This document shows, piece after piece, positions 25,819-34,770 of a DNA stretch of 64,000 nucleotides (positions within the stretch are counted from its first letter, which is position 1; each line of letters begins with the position of its first letter). Location of the stretch: positions 48,146-112,145 of the forward strand of contig NZ_JODC01000021.1 of assembly GCF_000720765.1 (NCBI RefSeq), in the 5' to 3' direction. Below the pieces are notes generated by a model, which was not told the DNA's origin, did no database searches, and saw only the letters and a program-made list of their open reading frames with translations. Position numbers and translations under genes: made by a program. This DNA is from Streptomyces sp. NRRL S-646 (GTDB lineage: Bacteria; Actinomycetota; Actinomycetes; Streptomycetales; Streptomycetaceae).

Positions 25819-27197
25819 GCCACGACCCCAACGCCCCGCGCTTCAGGGTCCGACCGCCCGCACAGTGGATCAACGACCCGAACGGGCCGTTCCGTTGGCG
25901 GGACCGCTACCACCTCTTCTACCAGCACAACCCTGACGCACCGGTGCACGCGAACGTCCACTGGGGACACGCCTCCAGCGCCGACCTCGCGCACTGGGAG
26001 CACCATCCGGTCGCGCTCGCCCCGACGCCCGGCGGCCCGGACGAGGCGGGCTGCTGGTCCGGCTGCGTGGTCGACGACGACGGAGTGCCCACCGCCGTGT
26101 ACACCGGCGTCGACCGTCACCACACCGGCCTGGGCACCGTCTGTCTGGCGCGGGCTGTGGTGCCGGACGACGAGACGCTGACCGACTGGAAGCCGCTGCC
26201 GACACCGGTGGTGACCGGCCCGCCCGCCGGTCTGGACGTGGTGATGTTCCGCGACCCGTTCGTGTTCCGCCACGGCGGACGGCGGTGGGCGCTGATCGGT
26301 GCGGGTCACGCGGACGGGACCCCCTCGGTCCTGCTCTACGACTGCAGCGACCTGCTCGACTGGCGCTTCGCCGGGGTGCTCCTCGACGGCAACGACCCCG
26401 TTGCGGCTGAGGTGTTCGGGGACGAGGCGGTCGGCTGGGAGTGCCCTCAGCTGTACGCCACGGCAAGCGGGCAGTGGGTGCTCGTCCTGTCGCTGTGGGA
26501 CGGCGATCCGTGTTCCACCGGCTACCTGACGGGGCGTCTGCAGCCTTACCGAGAAGACGAGTTGCGTTTCGAGGCGCGGTCCGGCGGACGGCTCGACCAC
26601 GGGCGGGACTTCTACGCGCCTGCCGTGCTCCAGGAGCCGGACCGGGCCCTGATGTGGGGCTGGTCCTGGGAGGCCCGCACGCAGAGCGAGGTCGAGCGCG
26701 CCGGCTGGGCCGGGGTGCTCACCGCGCCACGCGTCGTGGACGTCCATCCGGACGGCGCGCTGCGTGTCGTACCGGCACCGGAGCTCCAACTCCTGCGCGC
26801 GGCCGAGCCGTTCGTCACCGCACCCGCACGGATTCCGCTCCCTCCGGCGTACGACCTGACCGTCACCGCACGCGGTCGGACCACCGTGGGGCTGCTGCGG
26901 TCGGCCGCCGGCGCGCGGCTCATGGTCCGGCTGGACCCGGACGAGGGCACCGTGACACTGGACCGCGGCGACTGGCCCCGGACCCGGCCCGACGGGTCGG
27001 CGCCGATCGTGGTGCGGGCCCCCGCCCGGCAGATCCGTGTGCTCGTCGACGGTTCACTGCTCGAGCTGTTCGTCGACGACCGGGTCACCGTCACCGAGCG
27101 GGTCTATCTGCGCCCGGGCGATGTGCCCGAGCTGGTGGTGACGGGGAACGCGGACGCCGTCACCGGGTGGGAACTGGTCCCACCGACGCCCGAGTGA
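25815..27197 (+). CDS. Cytoplasmic GH32 beta-fructofuranosidase
   Basis: A 460-residue GH32 enzyme without a signal peptide. The catalytic motifs are intact: WINDPNG (nucleophile Asp), FRDPFV (RDP) and WECPQL (acid/base Glu). A beta-sandwich follows (RQIRVLVDGSLLELFVDD). It is the last gene of the transporter operon, its TTG start overlapping the previous stop with AGGAG upstream. It should hydrolyse imported fructo-oligosaccharides or sucrose to fructose. Its 3' end overlaps the convergent LacI gene by 38 bases. Confidence 0.94.
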   Translation: MSHDPNAPRFRVRPPAQWINDPNGPFRWRDRYHLFYQHNPDAPVHANVHWGHASSADLAHWEHHPVALAPTPGGPDEAGCWSGCVVDDDGVPTAVYTGVDRHHTGLGTVCLARAVVPDDETLTDWKPLPTPVVTGPPAGLDVVMFRDPFVFRHGGRRWALIGAGHADGTPSVLLYDCSDLLDWRFAGVLLDGNDPVAAEVFGDEAVGWECPQLYATASGQWVLVLSLWDGDPCSTGYLTGRLQPYREDELRFEARSGGRLDHGRDFYAPAVLQEPDRALMWGWSWEARTQSEVERAGWAGVLTAPRVVDVHPDGALRVVPAPELQLLRAAEPFVTAPARIPLPPAYDLTVTARGRTTVGLLRSAAGARLMVRLDPDEGTVTLDRGDWPRTRPDGSAPIVVRAPARQIRVLVDGSLLELFVDDRVTVTERVYLRPGDVPELVVTGNADAVTGWELVPPTPE

Positions 27198-28242
27198 TCA
27201 CCGGGCAGGCCAGGCGCCGCACCGTCGCCGGCGGCGTCCGACCCGTGTCGATGGCATCCAGCAGCAGCCGGGCGGCCGCCTCACCCATCGCCCGGTGCGG
27301 CAGCGCGACCGTGGTCAGGGGCGGGGAGAGGAACGCGGCCATGTGCTCCTGGTCGTCGTAGCCGACCACCGAGAGGTCGCCGGGGACGGCGATGCCAAGA
27401 CGGGTCGCGGCGTGCAGGACGCCCGCCGCGACCCGGTCGTTGTAGCAGAAGACGCCGGTCGGGCGCCGGTCGGCCGAGACGCCGTCGAGGATGCGCAGCG
27501 CGCCCTCGTACCCGCCGGAGATCTCGCCGCCGCTGCGCACGACCCACTCCTTGGGCACGGTGATCCCCTCGGCGCGCAGCGCGTCCCGGAAGCCGCGCAG
27601 CCGCTCCACCGACGCGATGTCGTCGTGGCCGCCGATCATGGCGACCTTGCGGTGGCCTTCCTCCAGCAGCAGCCGGGCGGCGGTACGGCCCCCGGCGCGC
27701 TCGGCGGGGATGACGGCGGGCAGGGAGTCGTCCTCGGGCAGGCAGTTGGCGAGGACGGAGTGGGTGCGGTGCAGGCCCTCGGGGACGCGGACCCGGCGCA
27801 GCGACATGGCGGCGTAGATGATGCCGTCCACGCGGCGGTCGAGGAGTTCGGCGACGGCGGCGTCCTCCTTGGCCCGGTCGCCGCCGGAGTCGACGGTCAG
27901 CACGAGGTGTTCGCTGCCCCAGGCGGTCTCCATGGCGCCGCGCAGCAGCCGGCCCGCGAAGGGCGAGGAGGCGATCTCGTCGGTGATCAGGCCGATCACG
28001 GCGGTACGGCGGCGGCGCAGGCCGCGGGCGACGGGATCGGGGCGGTAGCCGAGCTGGGCGGCGGCCTGGCGGATGCGTTCCTGGGTGGCGGGCGAGAGGT
28101 TGCCCTCGGCGCGGCCGTTGAACACGAAGGAGACCGCGGTGTGCGACACGCCCGCGAGCCGGGCGACGTCCCGTGACGTGGGGCGCCCGGATCCCGCCGC
28201 CTGCTTCTCCTCGGTGCCACCCATGCAGTGCGCCGCCCTCAT
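27160..28242 (-). CDS. LacI-family repressor of the fructan locus
   Basis: A LacI/GalR repressor of about 360 residues. The N-terminal HTH is RDVARLAGVSHTAVSFVFNG, followed by the hinge (YRPDPVARGLRRRRTAVIGL) and a periplasmic-binding-like sugar domain. It faces the GH32 operon, and I infer that it binds the two CTAAC-type operators at 22.5 kb. ATG 28242 is chosen with AGGTGGGG upstream; 28248 and 28224 are alternatives. The inducer is likely a fructose or a fructo-oligosaccharide. Confidence 0.9.
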   Translation of the reverse strand: MRAAHCMGGTEEKQAAGSGRPTSRDVARLAGVSHTAVSFVFNGRAEGNLSPATQERIRQAAAQLGYRPDPVARGLRRRRTAVIGLITDEIASSPFAGRLLRGAMETAWGSEHLVLTVDSGGDRAKEDAAVAELLDRRVDGIIYAAMSLRRVRVPEGLHRTHSVLANCLPEDDSLPAVIPAERAGGRTAARLLLEEGHRKVAMIGGHDDIASVERLRGFRDALRAEGITVPKEWVVRSGGEISGGYEGALRILDGVSADRRPTGVFCYNDRVAAGVLHAATRLGIAVPGDLSVVGYDDQEHMAAFLSPPLTTVALPHRAMGEAAARLLLDAIDTGRTPPATVRRLACPVITRASVGPVPTR

Positions 28243-28320
28243 CCCCACCTGTGCGTTTGATCAGGCCTCACCCTATCCGTGACGCTGGAGCTCCGGCACA
28301 GTCGAGGGAAAGGTCCCACC

Positions 28321-29151
28321 GTGGTCAGCATCCCGACGCACACGCTCAACGACGGCACGAAACTCCCCGCCATCGGCCTGGGCACCTGGCCGATGAGCGA
28401 CGCGGAGGCGGAACGCGCCGTGTCCGAGGCCCTGGGCCTGGGTTACCGCCTGGTCGACACGGCCACCAACTACCGCAACGAGTCCGGAGTCGGCCTCGGC
28501 GTCGCCCGCAGCGGCGTCCCCCGCGAGGAGGTCGTGGTCACGACGAAGCTCCCGGGCCGCCATCACGGATACGAGGAGACCCTCGCCTCCTTCGAGGAGT
28601 CCCGCCGCCGGCTCGCCCTGGAGTACGTCGACCTGTACCTGATCCACTGGCCGCTGCCCCGCGTCGACAAGTACGTCGACTCGTGGCGCGCCATGGTCAG
28701 GCTCCGGGAGGACGGCCTGGTGCGCTCCATCGGCGTCTCCAACTTCACGGCCGAGCACATCGAGCGGCTGGAGAAGGAGACCGGGGTGCTGCCCTCCGTC
28801 AACCAGATCGAGCTGCATCCGTTCTTCCCGCAGGACGAGCTGCGCGCCTTCCACGCGGCCAAGGGCATCCTCACCGAGAGCTGGAGCCCGCTCGGCCGGG
28901 GCACGGACCTGCTGGACGACCCCGCCGTCACCGGTGTGGCCGACGCGCTCGGGGTGACACCGGGGCAGGTCGTCCTGCGCTGGCACACCCAGCTGGGCGC
29001 GGTGCCCATCCCGAAGTCGTCCGACCCCGACCGGCAGCGCGCCAACCTCGACGTCTTCGGCTTCGAGCTGGACCAGGACCAGCTGCGGGCCGTCGGCGAC
29101 CGCGCCCACCGGCGCGTCGGCGGGGACCCGGAGGTGCACGAGGAGTTCTGA
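28321..29151 (+). CDS. Aldo/keto reductase
   Basis: A 276-residue NADPH-dependent reductase. The four catalytic residues are visible: Asp and Tyr in LVDTATNYRNE, Lys in VVTTKLPGR and His in LIHWPLP. NADPH-binding residues appear in GAVPIPKSSDPDRQRANL. It belongs to the 2,5-diketo-gluconate reductase-like branch (VSNFTAEHIERL, LPSVNQIELHPF). GTG 28321 was preferred to GTG 28279 because AAAGG lies upstream and MVSIPTHTLNDG matches relatives. It is divergent from the LacI gene with a 78-base gap, but there is no sign it belongs to the fructan system. Confidence 0.92.
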   Translation: MVSIPTHTLNDGTKLPAIGLGTWPMSDAEAERAVSEALGLGYRLVDTATNYRNESGVGLGVARSGVPREEVVVTTKLPGRHHGYEETLASFEESRRRLALEYVDLYLIHWPLPRVDKYVDSWRAMVRLREDGLVRSIGVSNFTAEHIERLEKETGVLPSVNQIELHPFFPQDELRAFHAAKGILTESWSPLGRGTDLLDDPAVTGVADALGVTPGQVVLRWHTQLGAVPIPKSSDPDRQRANLDVFGFELDQDQLRAVGDRAHRRVGGDPEVHEEF

Positions 29152-29208
29152 GCCGTCGGCCGGGTACTCGGGGGCCCACGGGGACAGGGCGCACGGAAGG
29201 AGCCGGAG

Positions 29209-29823
29209 GTGGCCGAGCAGAACCGGCTGCGGGACTATCACCGCAAGCGCGACTTCGGGCGGACCGAGGAGCCTCGCGGGGGATCCGCGTCCTCGGGCGA
29301 GGAACCCCGGTTCGTCGTGCAGATCCATGACGCCAGCACCATGCACTTCGACTTCCGGCTGCAGGTCGGCGACGTGCTGAAGTCGTGGTCGATCCCGAAG
29401 GGTCCCTCCGACGATCCGCAGGACAAGCGGCTCGCCGTGCCCACGGAGGACCATCCGCTGGAGTACGAGGAGTTCGAGGGCGTGATCCCGGAGGGCGAGT
29501 ACGGCGGCGGCACCGTGATCGTGTGGGACCACGGCAGCTATGAACCGCTGAGCCACGACCGCAAGGGCAGGCCCGTCGGCTTCGAGGAGTCGCTGGAGCA
29601 CGGGCATGCACGCTTCCGGCTCAAGGGGTCGAAGCTGCACGGCGAGTATGCGCTCACGCGGTTCCGCGGCGGCAAGGACGGTGACAGCGAGGAGGCGTGG
29701 CTGCTGGTCAAGGCCGGCGGCGGGAAGTCCCACGGGCACGGGACGCCGGATCCGCGGCGGGCCCGCTCGGTCAGCAGTGGCCGTACGCTCGCCCAGGTCG
29801 CGGCGGCTGCCGGAGAGCAGTGA
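29209..29823 (+). CDS. LigD-type 3'-phosphoesterase domain protein
   Basis: A 204-residue stand-alone copy of the phosphoesterase domain of DNA ligase D, which trims 3' ends in non-homologous end joining. The catalytic signature is FVVQIHDASTMHFDFRLQ (the HxxxxHxDxR-like motif) and the WSIPKGPSDDPQDKRLAVPTEDHPLEY region follows. The GTG start has GGAAGGAG upstream. In many actinobacteria this domain is a separate protein next to a ligase gene; here the neighbouring ligase is decayed, so the enzyme may act with another ligase such as that at 46.9 kb. Confidence 0.92.
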   Translation: MAEQNRLRDYHRKRDFGRTEEPRGGSASSGEEPRFVVQIHDASTMHFDFRLQVGDVLKSWSIPKGPSDDPQDKRLAVPTEDHPLEYEEFEGVIPEGEYGGGTVIVWDHGSYEPLSHDRKGRPVGFEESLEHGHARFRLKGSKLHGEYALTRFRGGKDGDSEEAWLLVKAGGGKSHGHGTPDPRRARSVSSGRTLAQVAAAAGEQ

Positions 29824-29829
29824 CCCGCG

Positions 29830-30345
29830 GTGCCCGGCATCCTGGACTCCCTCCCGACGATCAGCGCAGGCTGCCGCACAAGGCGCGCCCGGGTGCGGAA
29901 CTCGCGGCCCGTCCGATGCTCGCCACACTCAGTGACCGCCGGGACTTCGACAGCGGGTGGATCTTCGAACGCAAGCTGGACGGCGTACGCCTGCCGGCGG
30001 TGCGGGACGGCGAGCCGGTCACGCTGCTGTCGCGGACGGAACGTCGCCTGAACTACACGTACCCGGAGATCGTGGCGGCGCCGGCCGCCCAGTCCCGCGG
30101 GGACTTCACCGTGGACGGGGAGGTCGTCGCGTTCACCCGGGGCCGCACCGACTTCGCCCGGCTCCGGCAGCGCATGGGCCTGACGCGCCGAGGGGACATC
30201 GAGGCGAGCGGTGTCGCGGTGACGTGTTACGTGTTCGACCTGCTCGCACTGGAGGGAGCGGACCTCACCCGACTGCCGCTGAGGACCCGGAAGTCCCCGC
30301 TTGCGCCACGCACTGACCTACCGCTCTCCGCTGCGTCCGACAGAG
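29830..30345 (+). pseudogene. Decayed ATP-dependent DNA ligase (LigD ligase domain)
   Basis: The start VPGILDSLP is in one frame. One base later the frame must change to give LPPDDQRRLPHKARPGAELAARPMLATLSD..., which carries the adenylation motif ERKLDGVR and the VDGEVVAF motif. Near 30295 the frame changes again (RHALTYRSPLRP...), and the rest of the ligase (the KxDG acceptor half and OB fold) is missing. The gene has therefore suffered two frameshifts and loss of its 3' half. It lies 6 bases after the phosphoesterase gene, where an intact ligase gene would be expected. Confidence 0.8.
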
Positions 30346-30470
30346 GGAACCCGGAGCAACTTGAGGAGTTCCAAGGCGGATTGGCTCGTTCCGGCCCCAA
30401 CAGGCCATCTGTGCCTCTATGTTCACGGCGGTACTCGATCTTCGTCCCTCGTCCCGGGAGGCCTTTCCGC

Positions 30471-30905
30471 ATGCGCAACGCGCTCCGTACCGCCGTCGTC
30501 GGCGCTGTCGTCGCCGGCACCGTCCTGACCTGCGGCACCGCCGGCGCCACTCCTCCCGGACCGGGAGTGACCGCCAAGCTGATCAGCACCACCACCATCG
30601 GGAACACCGACTACGTCATACGGGAGATCACCGTCCCGCCCGGGCAGGCCACCGGCTGGCACTACCACGACGGCCCGGTCTACGGCTTCGTCCAGCAGGG
30701 CACGCTCAGCCACTACCACTCGGACTGTGCCGAGGACGGCGTGTACAAGACCGGCACCACCGTCCGCGAGCCGGGCGGGCCGAGCGACGTCCACCTCGGA
30801 CGCAACGAGGGTGACACCCCGCTCGTCCTCGACGTGCTGTACGTCCTTCCGCACGGCTCGCCGTACTCGGAGGACGTGCCCAACCCGGGCTGCTCCTTCC
30901 AGTGA
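30471..30905 (+). CDS. Secreted cupin-domain protein
   Basis: A 144-residue exported protein with a Sec signal (MRNALRTAVVGAVVAGTVLT..., cleavage after ...GTAGA). It is followed by a single small cupin barrel. The metal-binding motif is GWHYHDGPVYGFVQQG with HYHSDC further on. No catalytic activity can be assigned. ATG 30471 has GGGAGG upstream, 9 bases away. The stop directly abuts the stop of the convergent phosphatase gene (0 bases between). Confidence 0.82.
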   Translation: MRNALRTAVVGAVVAGTVLTCGTAGATPPGPGVTAKLISTTTIGNTDYVIREITVPPGQATGWHYHDGPVYGFVQQGTLSHYHSDCAEDGVYKTGTTVREPGGPSDVHLGRNEGDTPLVLDVLYVLPHGSPYSEDVPNPGCSFQ

Positions 30906-33245
30906 TCAGACCGGGGGGAGCGTCTGTTCGGCCCAGATGGTCTTCCCGCGGCCCGTCTGGCGGCTGCCCCAGCGCTGGGTGAGCTGGGCGACCAGCAGCA
31001 GTCCGCGGCCGCCCTCGTCGAAGGCGTGGGCCCGGCGCAGATGCGGTGAGGTGGAACTGCCGTCGGAGACCTCGCAGATGAGGCTGCGGTCGCGGATCAG
31101 CCGCAGCTGCACGGGAGGCGCGCCGTACCGGATCGCGTTGGTGACCAGCTCGCTGACGACCAGTTCCGTGACGAAGGCGGCCTCGTCCAGTCCCCAGGCG
31201 GTCAGCTGCTCGGTGGCCGCCTGCCGGGCCGCGGCCACGCGTTCCGGATCAGGGGTGATGTCCCAGGTGGCGACCCGGTCCTCGCCCAGCGCCCGGGTGC
31301 GGGCCACCAGCAGGGCCACGTCGTCACTGGGCTCCTCCGGCAGCACGGCCTTGAGGACCGTGTCGCACAGCGTGTCGAGAGTGTCGGCGCGGGCGGTCAG
31401 TGCGCGGCACAGTTCGGCCTGCGCGTGGTCGACGTCGCGGTCGCGGTCCTCGATCAGGCCGTCCGTGTACAGGGCGACGACGGAGCCCTCGGGCAGTTCC
31501 AGCTCCGTCGACTCGAACGGCAGTCCGCCTACGCCCAGCGGGGGTCCTGCCGTCATGGGGACGAGGCTCGCGGTGCCGTCGGGCAGCAGCAGGGCGGGCG
31601 GTGGATGGCCGGCTGCGGCGAGGGTGAGGCAGCGCGAGACGGGGTCGTAGACGGCGTAGAGACAGGTGGCGCCGAGCTCAGCGACCTCGTCGCCGGTGTC
31701 GTCCGACGCCAGGTGGGTGACGAGGTCGTCCAGGTGGGTGAGGAGTTCGTCCGGCGGCAGGTCCACGTCCGCGAGGGTGCGTACGGCGGTGCAGAGGCGT
31801 CCCATGGTCGCCGAGGAGGGGATGCCGTGTCCCACCACGTCGCCGACGACCAGGGCGACGCGGCTGCCGGAGAGTGGGATCACGTCGAACCAGTCGCCCC
31901 CGATGCCGACCAGTGAATCGGAGGGCAGATAGCGGTGGGCCACCTCGACCGCCGCCTGCCCGGGCAGCCCTCTGGGCAGCAGGCTGTTCTGCAGGGCCAG
32001 TGCGGTGGTGCGTTCGCGGCAGAAGCGGCGGGCGTTGTCGATGCAGACGGCGGCGCGGCTGGCCAGTTCCTCGGCGAGGACGGCGTCGTCGCCGCCGTAG
32101 TCGTCCGAATTCGCGATGCGGACGGCGACCGCGACTCCCAGGGTGGTGCCGCGGGCCCGCAGGGGTACGGCGAGCATCGAGTGCACGCCCCTGCGGTGGG
32201 GGCGGCCCGCGGGGGCCCGCGCGTTGCGTTCGGCGACCCAGCGCATGAAGTCCGGCTCACCCGCGTGGCTGAGGACTGCCCGCCCGGCGCGCAACGCCTT
32301 CGCAGGCGGTGAGAACGACGGGTAGAAATCGGTGTCGCCCACATGCACGGCGGCTTCGGGCGTGCCCTCGGTGACCGAGCCGTGGGCGACACGGCGCAGC
32401 ACGATGTCTCTCCCCGGCAACTCGGGATGCTCGTCGGCGCCGAGGACCCATTCGAGGAGGTCGACGCTGGCGAAGTCGGCGTAGCCGGGCACCATCAGTT
32501 CGATGAGTTCCTCCGCGGTGCGCACCACGTCCAGTGTCGTGCCGATGGAGGCCGCCGCCTCGTTCAGCAGCGCCAGCCGCTCCCGGGCCCAGTACTGCTC
32601 GGTGCTGTCGAAGGCGGCCATGCCGGTTCCGATGACATTGCCGTCGGCGTCCCGGACCGGCCACATCTCGGTGGTCCAGGCGTGCTCCCGGTTCGAGGAC
32701 GGCGCGTGCGCGTAGCTCTCGTATCGGACCGGCCTGCCCGTCTCGATGACCTGCTCCAGATGCCGCAGAAATCCCCGGTTGTACCCGACGTCCTGAACGG
32801 TGTCCATGAAGTACCGGCCGATCAGGGTCTCGGCGGGCACCCCCATCACCTGGCAGGAAGCGTCGTTGAGCCGCAGATAGCGCTGGTCGGCGTCGAACAC
32901 GGACAGCGAAAAGGAGGCCTGCTGGAAGGCCTGCCCGGCGAGCGTCGGCTCCGGCCTGCCGGGCTGCTCGGCGGTCACCACGTACCGGTCGGGTGAGTCG
33001 TCCCCACCGGACACGGCGCATGCGCGAAGGGCGAGAGGCACCGAGGAGCCGTCACGGTGCCGGAGGACGACGGTGCCGGTCATCGCAGCCACGGCGCCGG
33101 GCGAGGGGTCCTCGGCGAGCAGATCCCGCACAGCCCGGCCCACGGCCTCCTCGGCCGGGTATCCCGTCAGCCTCCGGGCACCTTCGCTCCACCCGGTCAC
33201 GATGCCCCGGGCATCGACGATCGCCGCAGCGGGGGCGTGCTCCAT
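30906..33245 (-). CDS. PAS-PAS-GAF-PP2C phosphatase with C-terminal ATPase
   Basis: A 779-residue regulator of anti-anti-sigma type. Two PAS domains (about residues 1-110 and 120-240) and a GAF domain (about 255-420) precede a SpoIIE-type PP2C phosphatase (GDWFDVIPL, GDVVGHGIPSSATM, ALYTDGLIEDRD). At the C-terminus is an RsbW-like HATPase domain (LVVSELVTNAIRYG, DEGGRGLLLVAQL). Such proteins dephosphorylate anti-sigma antagonists and can also bind the target. ATG 33245 was chosen over the TTG at 33281 because a terminator hairpin (33283) lies directly before the latter. A SigB/F-family sigma gene is at 57.8 kb but not linked. Confidence 0.9.
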   Translation of the reverse strand: MEHAPAAAIVDARGIVTGWSEGARRLTGYPAEEAVGRAVRDLLAEDPSPGAVAAMTGTVVLRHRDGSSVPLALRACAVSGGDDSPDRYVVTAEQPGRPEPTLAGQAFQQASFSLSVFDADQRYLRLNDASCQVMGVPAETLIGRYFMDTVQDVGYNRGFLRHLEQVIETGRPVRYESYAHAPSSNREHAWTTEMWPVRDADGNVIGTGMAAFDSTEQYWARERLALLNEAAASIGTTLDVVRTAEELIELMVPGYADFASVDLLEWVLGADEHPELPGRDIVLRRVAHGSVTEGTPEAAVHVGDTDFYPSFSPPAKALRAGRAVLSHAGEPDFMRWVAERNARAPAGRPHRRGVHSMLAVPLRARGTTLGVAVAVRIANSDDYGGDDAVLAEELASRAAVCIDNARRFCRERTTALALQNSLLPRGLPGQAAVEVAHRYLPSDSLVGIGGDWFDVIPLSGSRVALVVGDVVGHGIPSSATMGRLCTAVRTLADVDLPPDELLTHLDDLVTHLASDDTGDEVAELGATCLYAVYDPVSRCLTLAAAGHPPPALLLPDGTASLVPMTAGPPLGVGGLPFESTELELPEGSVVALYTDGLIEDRDRDVDHAQAELCRALTARADTLDTLCDTVLKAVLPEEPSDDVALLVARTRALGEDRVATWDITPDPERVAAARQAATEQLTAWGLDEAAFVTELVVSELVTNAIRYGAPPVQLRLIRDRSLICEVSDGSSTSPHLRRAHAFDEGGRGLLLVAQLTQRWGSRQTGRGKTIWAEQTLPPV

Positions 33246-33282
33246 AGAGTTCAGGATGGTTCTTTTGTCGCACCGCTTCAAC

Positions 33283-33315
33283 CGAAACGGAGGGCCGGGC
33301 GGGCCCTCCGTTTCG
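33283..33315. terminator. Hairpin between PrxQ and phosphatase genes
   Basis: A perfect 14-bp stem pairs CGAAACGGAGGGCC (33283-33296) with GGCCCTCCGTTTCG (33302-33315) in the 79-base gap between two minus-strand genes, most likely terminating the PrxQ transcript. Confidence 0.75.
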
Positions 33316-33324
33316 CGGCTGTCA

Positions 33325-33789
33325 CTACTTTCGGTCGCGCAGGGCGGCGAGGGCCCGGTCGGCGTGGGTGTTCATCCGCAGCTCGCTGCGGACGATCTCC
33401 AGGACGGTGCGGTCCTCCGCTATGACGAAGGTGACCCGCTTGGTGGGGGCCAGGGTGAAGCCGCGCTTGACGCCGAACCGCTCGCGGATGGTGCCGTCCG
33501 CGTCGGACAGCAGCGGCATGCCGAGGTTGTGGCGGCCGGTGAACTCCTGCTGTTTCTCGACGGAGTCACCGCTGATGCCCACGGGCCGGGCGCCGGCGGC
33601 CGCGAACTCGGCCGCCAGGTCACGGAAGTGGCAGGCCTCCGCGGTGCAGCCCGCGGTGAGGGCGGCGGGATAGAAGAACAGCACGATCGGTCCGTCGGCG
33701 AGCAGCTCGGACAGGGTTCGGGTGGTGCCGGTCTCGTCCGGCAGCTCGAAGTCGTCGATCTTGTCGCCGACGTTCACACGCTCGCTCAC
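33325..33789 (-). CDS. bcp: Thioredoxin-dependent thiol peroxidase (PrxQ/BCP)
   Basis: A 154-residue peroxiredoxin of the bacterioferritin comigratory protein class. The peroxidatic cysteine lies in TAGCTAEACHFRD and the resolving cysteine is five residues later in the same helix (C-x4-C). It reduces alkyl and hydrogen peroxides with thioredoxin. The GTG start directly follows the stop of the DoxX-like gene with no spacing, so both are co-translated in one operon. A hairpin terminator follows at 33283-33315. Confidence 0.93.
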   Translation of the reverse strand: MSERVNVGDKIDDFELPDETGTTRTLSELLADGPIVLFFYPAALTAGCTAEACHFRDLAAEFAAAGARPVGISGDSVEKQQEFTGRHNLGMPLLSDADGTIRERFGVKRGFTLAPTKRVTFVIAEDRTVLEIVRSELRMNTHADRALAALRDRK

Positions 33790-34167
33790 CTACCGGCCCT
33801 CCCCGTTCTTCGCGACGCTGCGGGCCCACAGCACGAGGGGCAGCTGCAGCGGCAGCCGTCCGATGGCCGCGGCCTTCTGCGGGGTGGGGCGGTGCCGCCA
33901 GTCGACGGCCATCTTCACATTGGCGGGGAACACGCCGACGAAGAACGCGGCTGCGGCGAGGGCCGCGGGCTTGCGGGTGCGGGGCAGTGCGATGCCCGCT
34001 GCAAGGGCCAGTTCGGCGGCGCCGCTGGCGTACGTCCATGTCCTGGGCCTGCCCGGCAGGGCCTGTGGGATGGTCTCGTCGAACTGGCGCGGCGAGGCGA
34101 AGTGGGCGACACCCGCGGCGGCCAGCAGGCCGGCGAGCAGCAGGGGCGAGCGTTCGGACCGTGGCAC
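33790..34167 (-). CDS. DoxX-like integral membrane protein
   Basis: A 125-residue membrane protein with four helical stretches (LLLAGLLAAAGVAHF, YASGAAELALAAGIAL, PAALAAAAFFVGVFPANV, LPLQLPLVLWA). It belongs to the DoxX superfamily, whose members are tied to redox or thiol homeostasis. The GTG at 34167 has AGGAGG six bases upstream. The reading frame is open farther upstream and continues into an AraC remnant, but the ribosome site decides the start. It forms an operon with the peroxidase that follows. Confidence 0.85.
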   Translation of the reverse strand: MPRSERSPLLLAGLLAAAGVAHFASPRQFDETIPQALPGRPRTWTYASGAAELALAAGIALPRTRKPAALAAAAFFVGVFPANVKMAVDWRHRPTPQKAAAIGRLPLQLPLVLWARSVAKNGEGR

Positions 34168-34274
34168 GGTTCCTCCTCTGATGACCTGCTGCCGGATGTT
34201 ACCCGAGGGTAGAGGGGGTGGTTCGGGTGGCCGGGTCCGGTCCGGAAGTCGGGCCCTGCGTGCGGCGGTCGTGG

Positions 34275-34490
34275 GTTCCCTTGTGTAGCCGAAGGAGCGG
34301 CGGCAGACGTCGATGAAGGCGCTGGTGGAGGACCAGTCGCAGTGGTGGGCGACGGTCGTGACGGGTGCGCCGTCGGCCAGCATGCGCAGGGCGTGGTAGA
34401 GCCGGGACTGGGTGCGCCACTGCGGGAAGATCATGCCGAACTCGCGGCGGAAATGACGGCGACTGTACGTCCCCTTCGCGCTGCACATCA
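34275..34490 (-). pseudogene. Remnant of an AraC-family HTH domain
   Basis: About 70 codons read YSRRHFRREFGMIFPQWRT...LYHALRMLADGAPVTTVAHHCDWSSTSAFIDVCRRSFGYT, the DNA-binding C-terminus of an AraC/XylS regulator including the second HTH. The N-terminal domain is missing and the original stop has been lost, so the frame continues into the DoxX gene. It abuts the MFS remnant on the other strand at about 34470. Confidence 0.72.
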
Positions 34491-34757
34491 CGCTCGGCCA
34501 GGACTTCCTGCCGCGGCGACCGATCACGGCGAGCGGGGTCACCCCTGGGGCTGACGGTGAGCATCGGCGGGCTCGCCGCCCCTGTCCTGGGGGCTCTTGC
34601 CGACGCCACCTCATTGCGGGCCGCCCTGGTCCCGCCGATCGTGCCGGCCGCCCTGGGGCGGCTCCTGCTGTGCGGTCTGCGGGAGCCCGCCGCGGCGGTG
34701 GAGTCGGCGGCCGTGCGGTGGCCCCCTCGCGGACGCTTCCGCGAGACCTCGGCGTGA
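34466..34757 (+). pseudogene. 3' remnant of an MFS exporter
   Basis: YVPFALHITLGQDFLPRR...TASGVT is followed, after a one-base shift near 34545, by LGLTVSIGGLAAPVLGALAD and ...AALVPPIVPAALGRLLL. This is the end of a major-facilitator protein of the fosmidomycin-resistance-like type. The 5' two-thirds of the gene is absent. Together with the AraC remnant it suggests that a regulator-exporter pair was deleted from here. Confidence 0.7.
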
Positions 34758-34770
34758 GGCCGCCGTCGGA

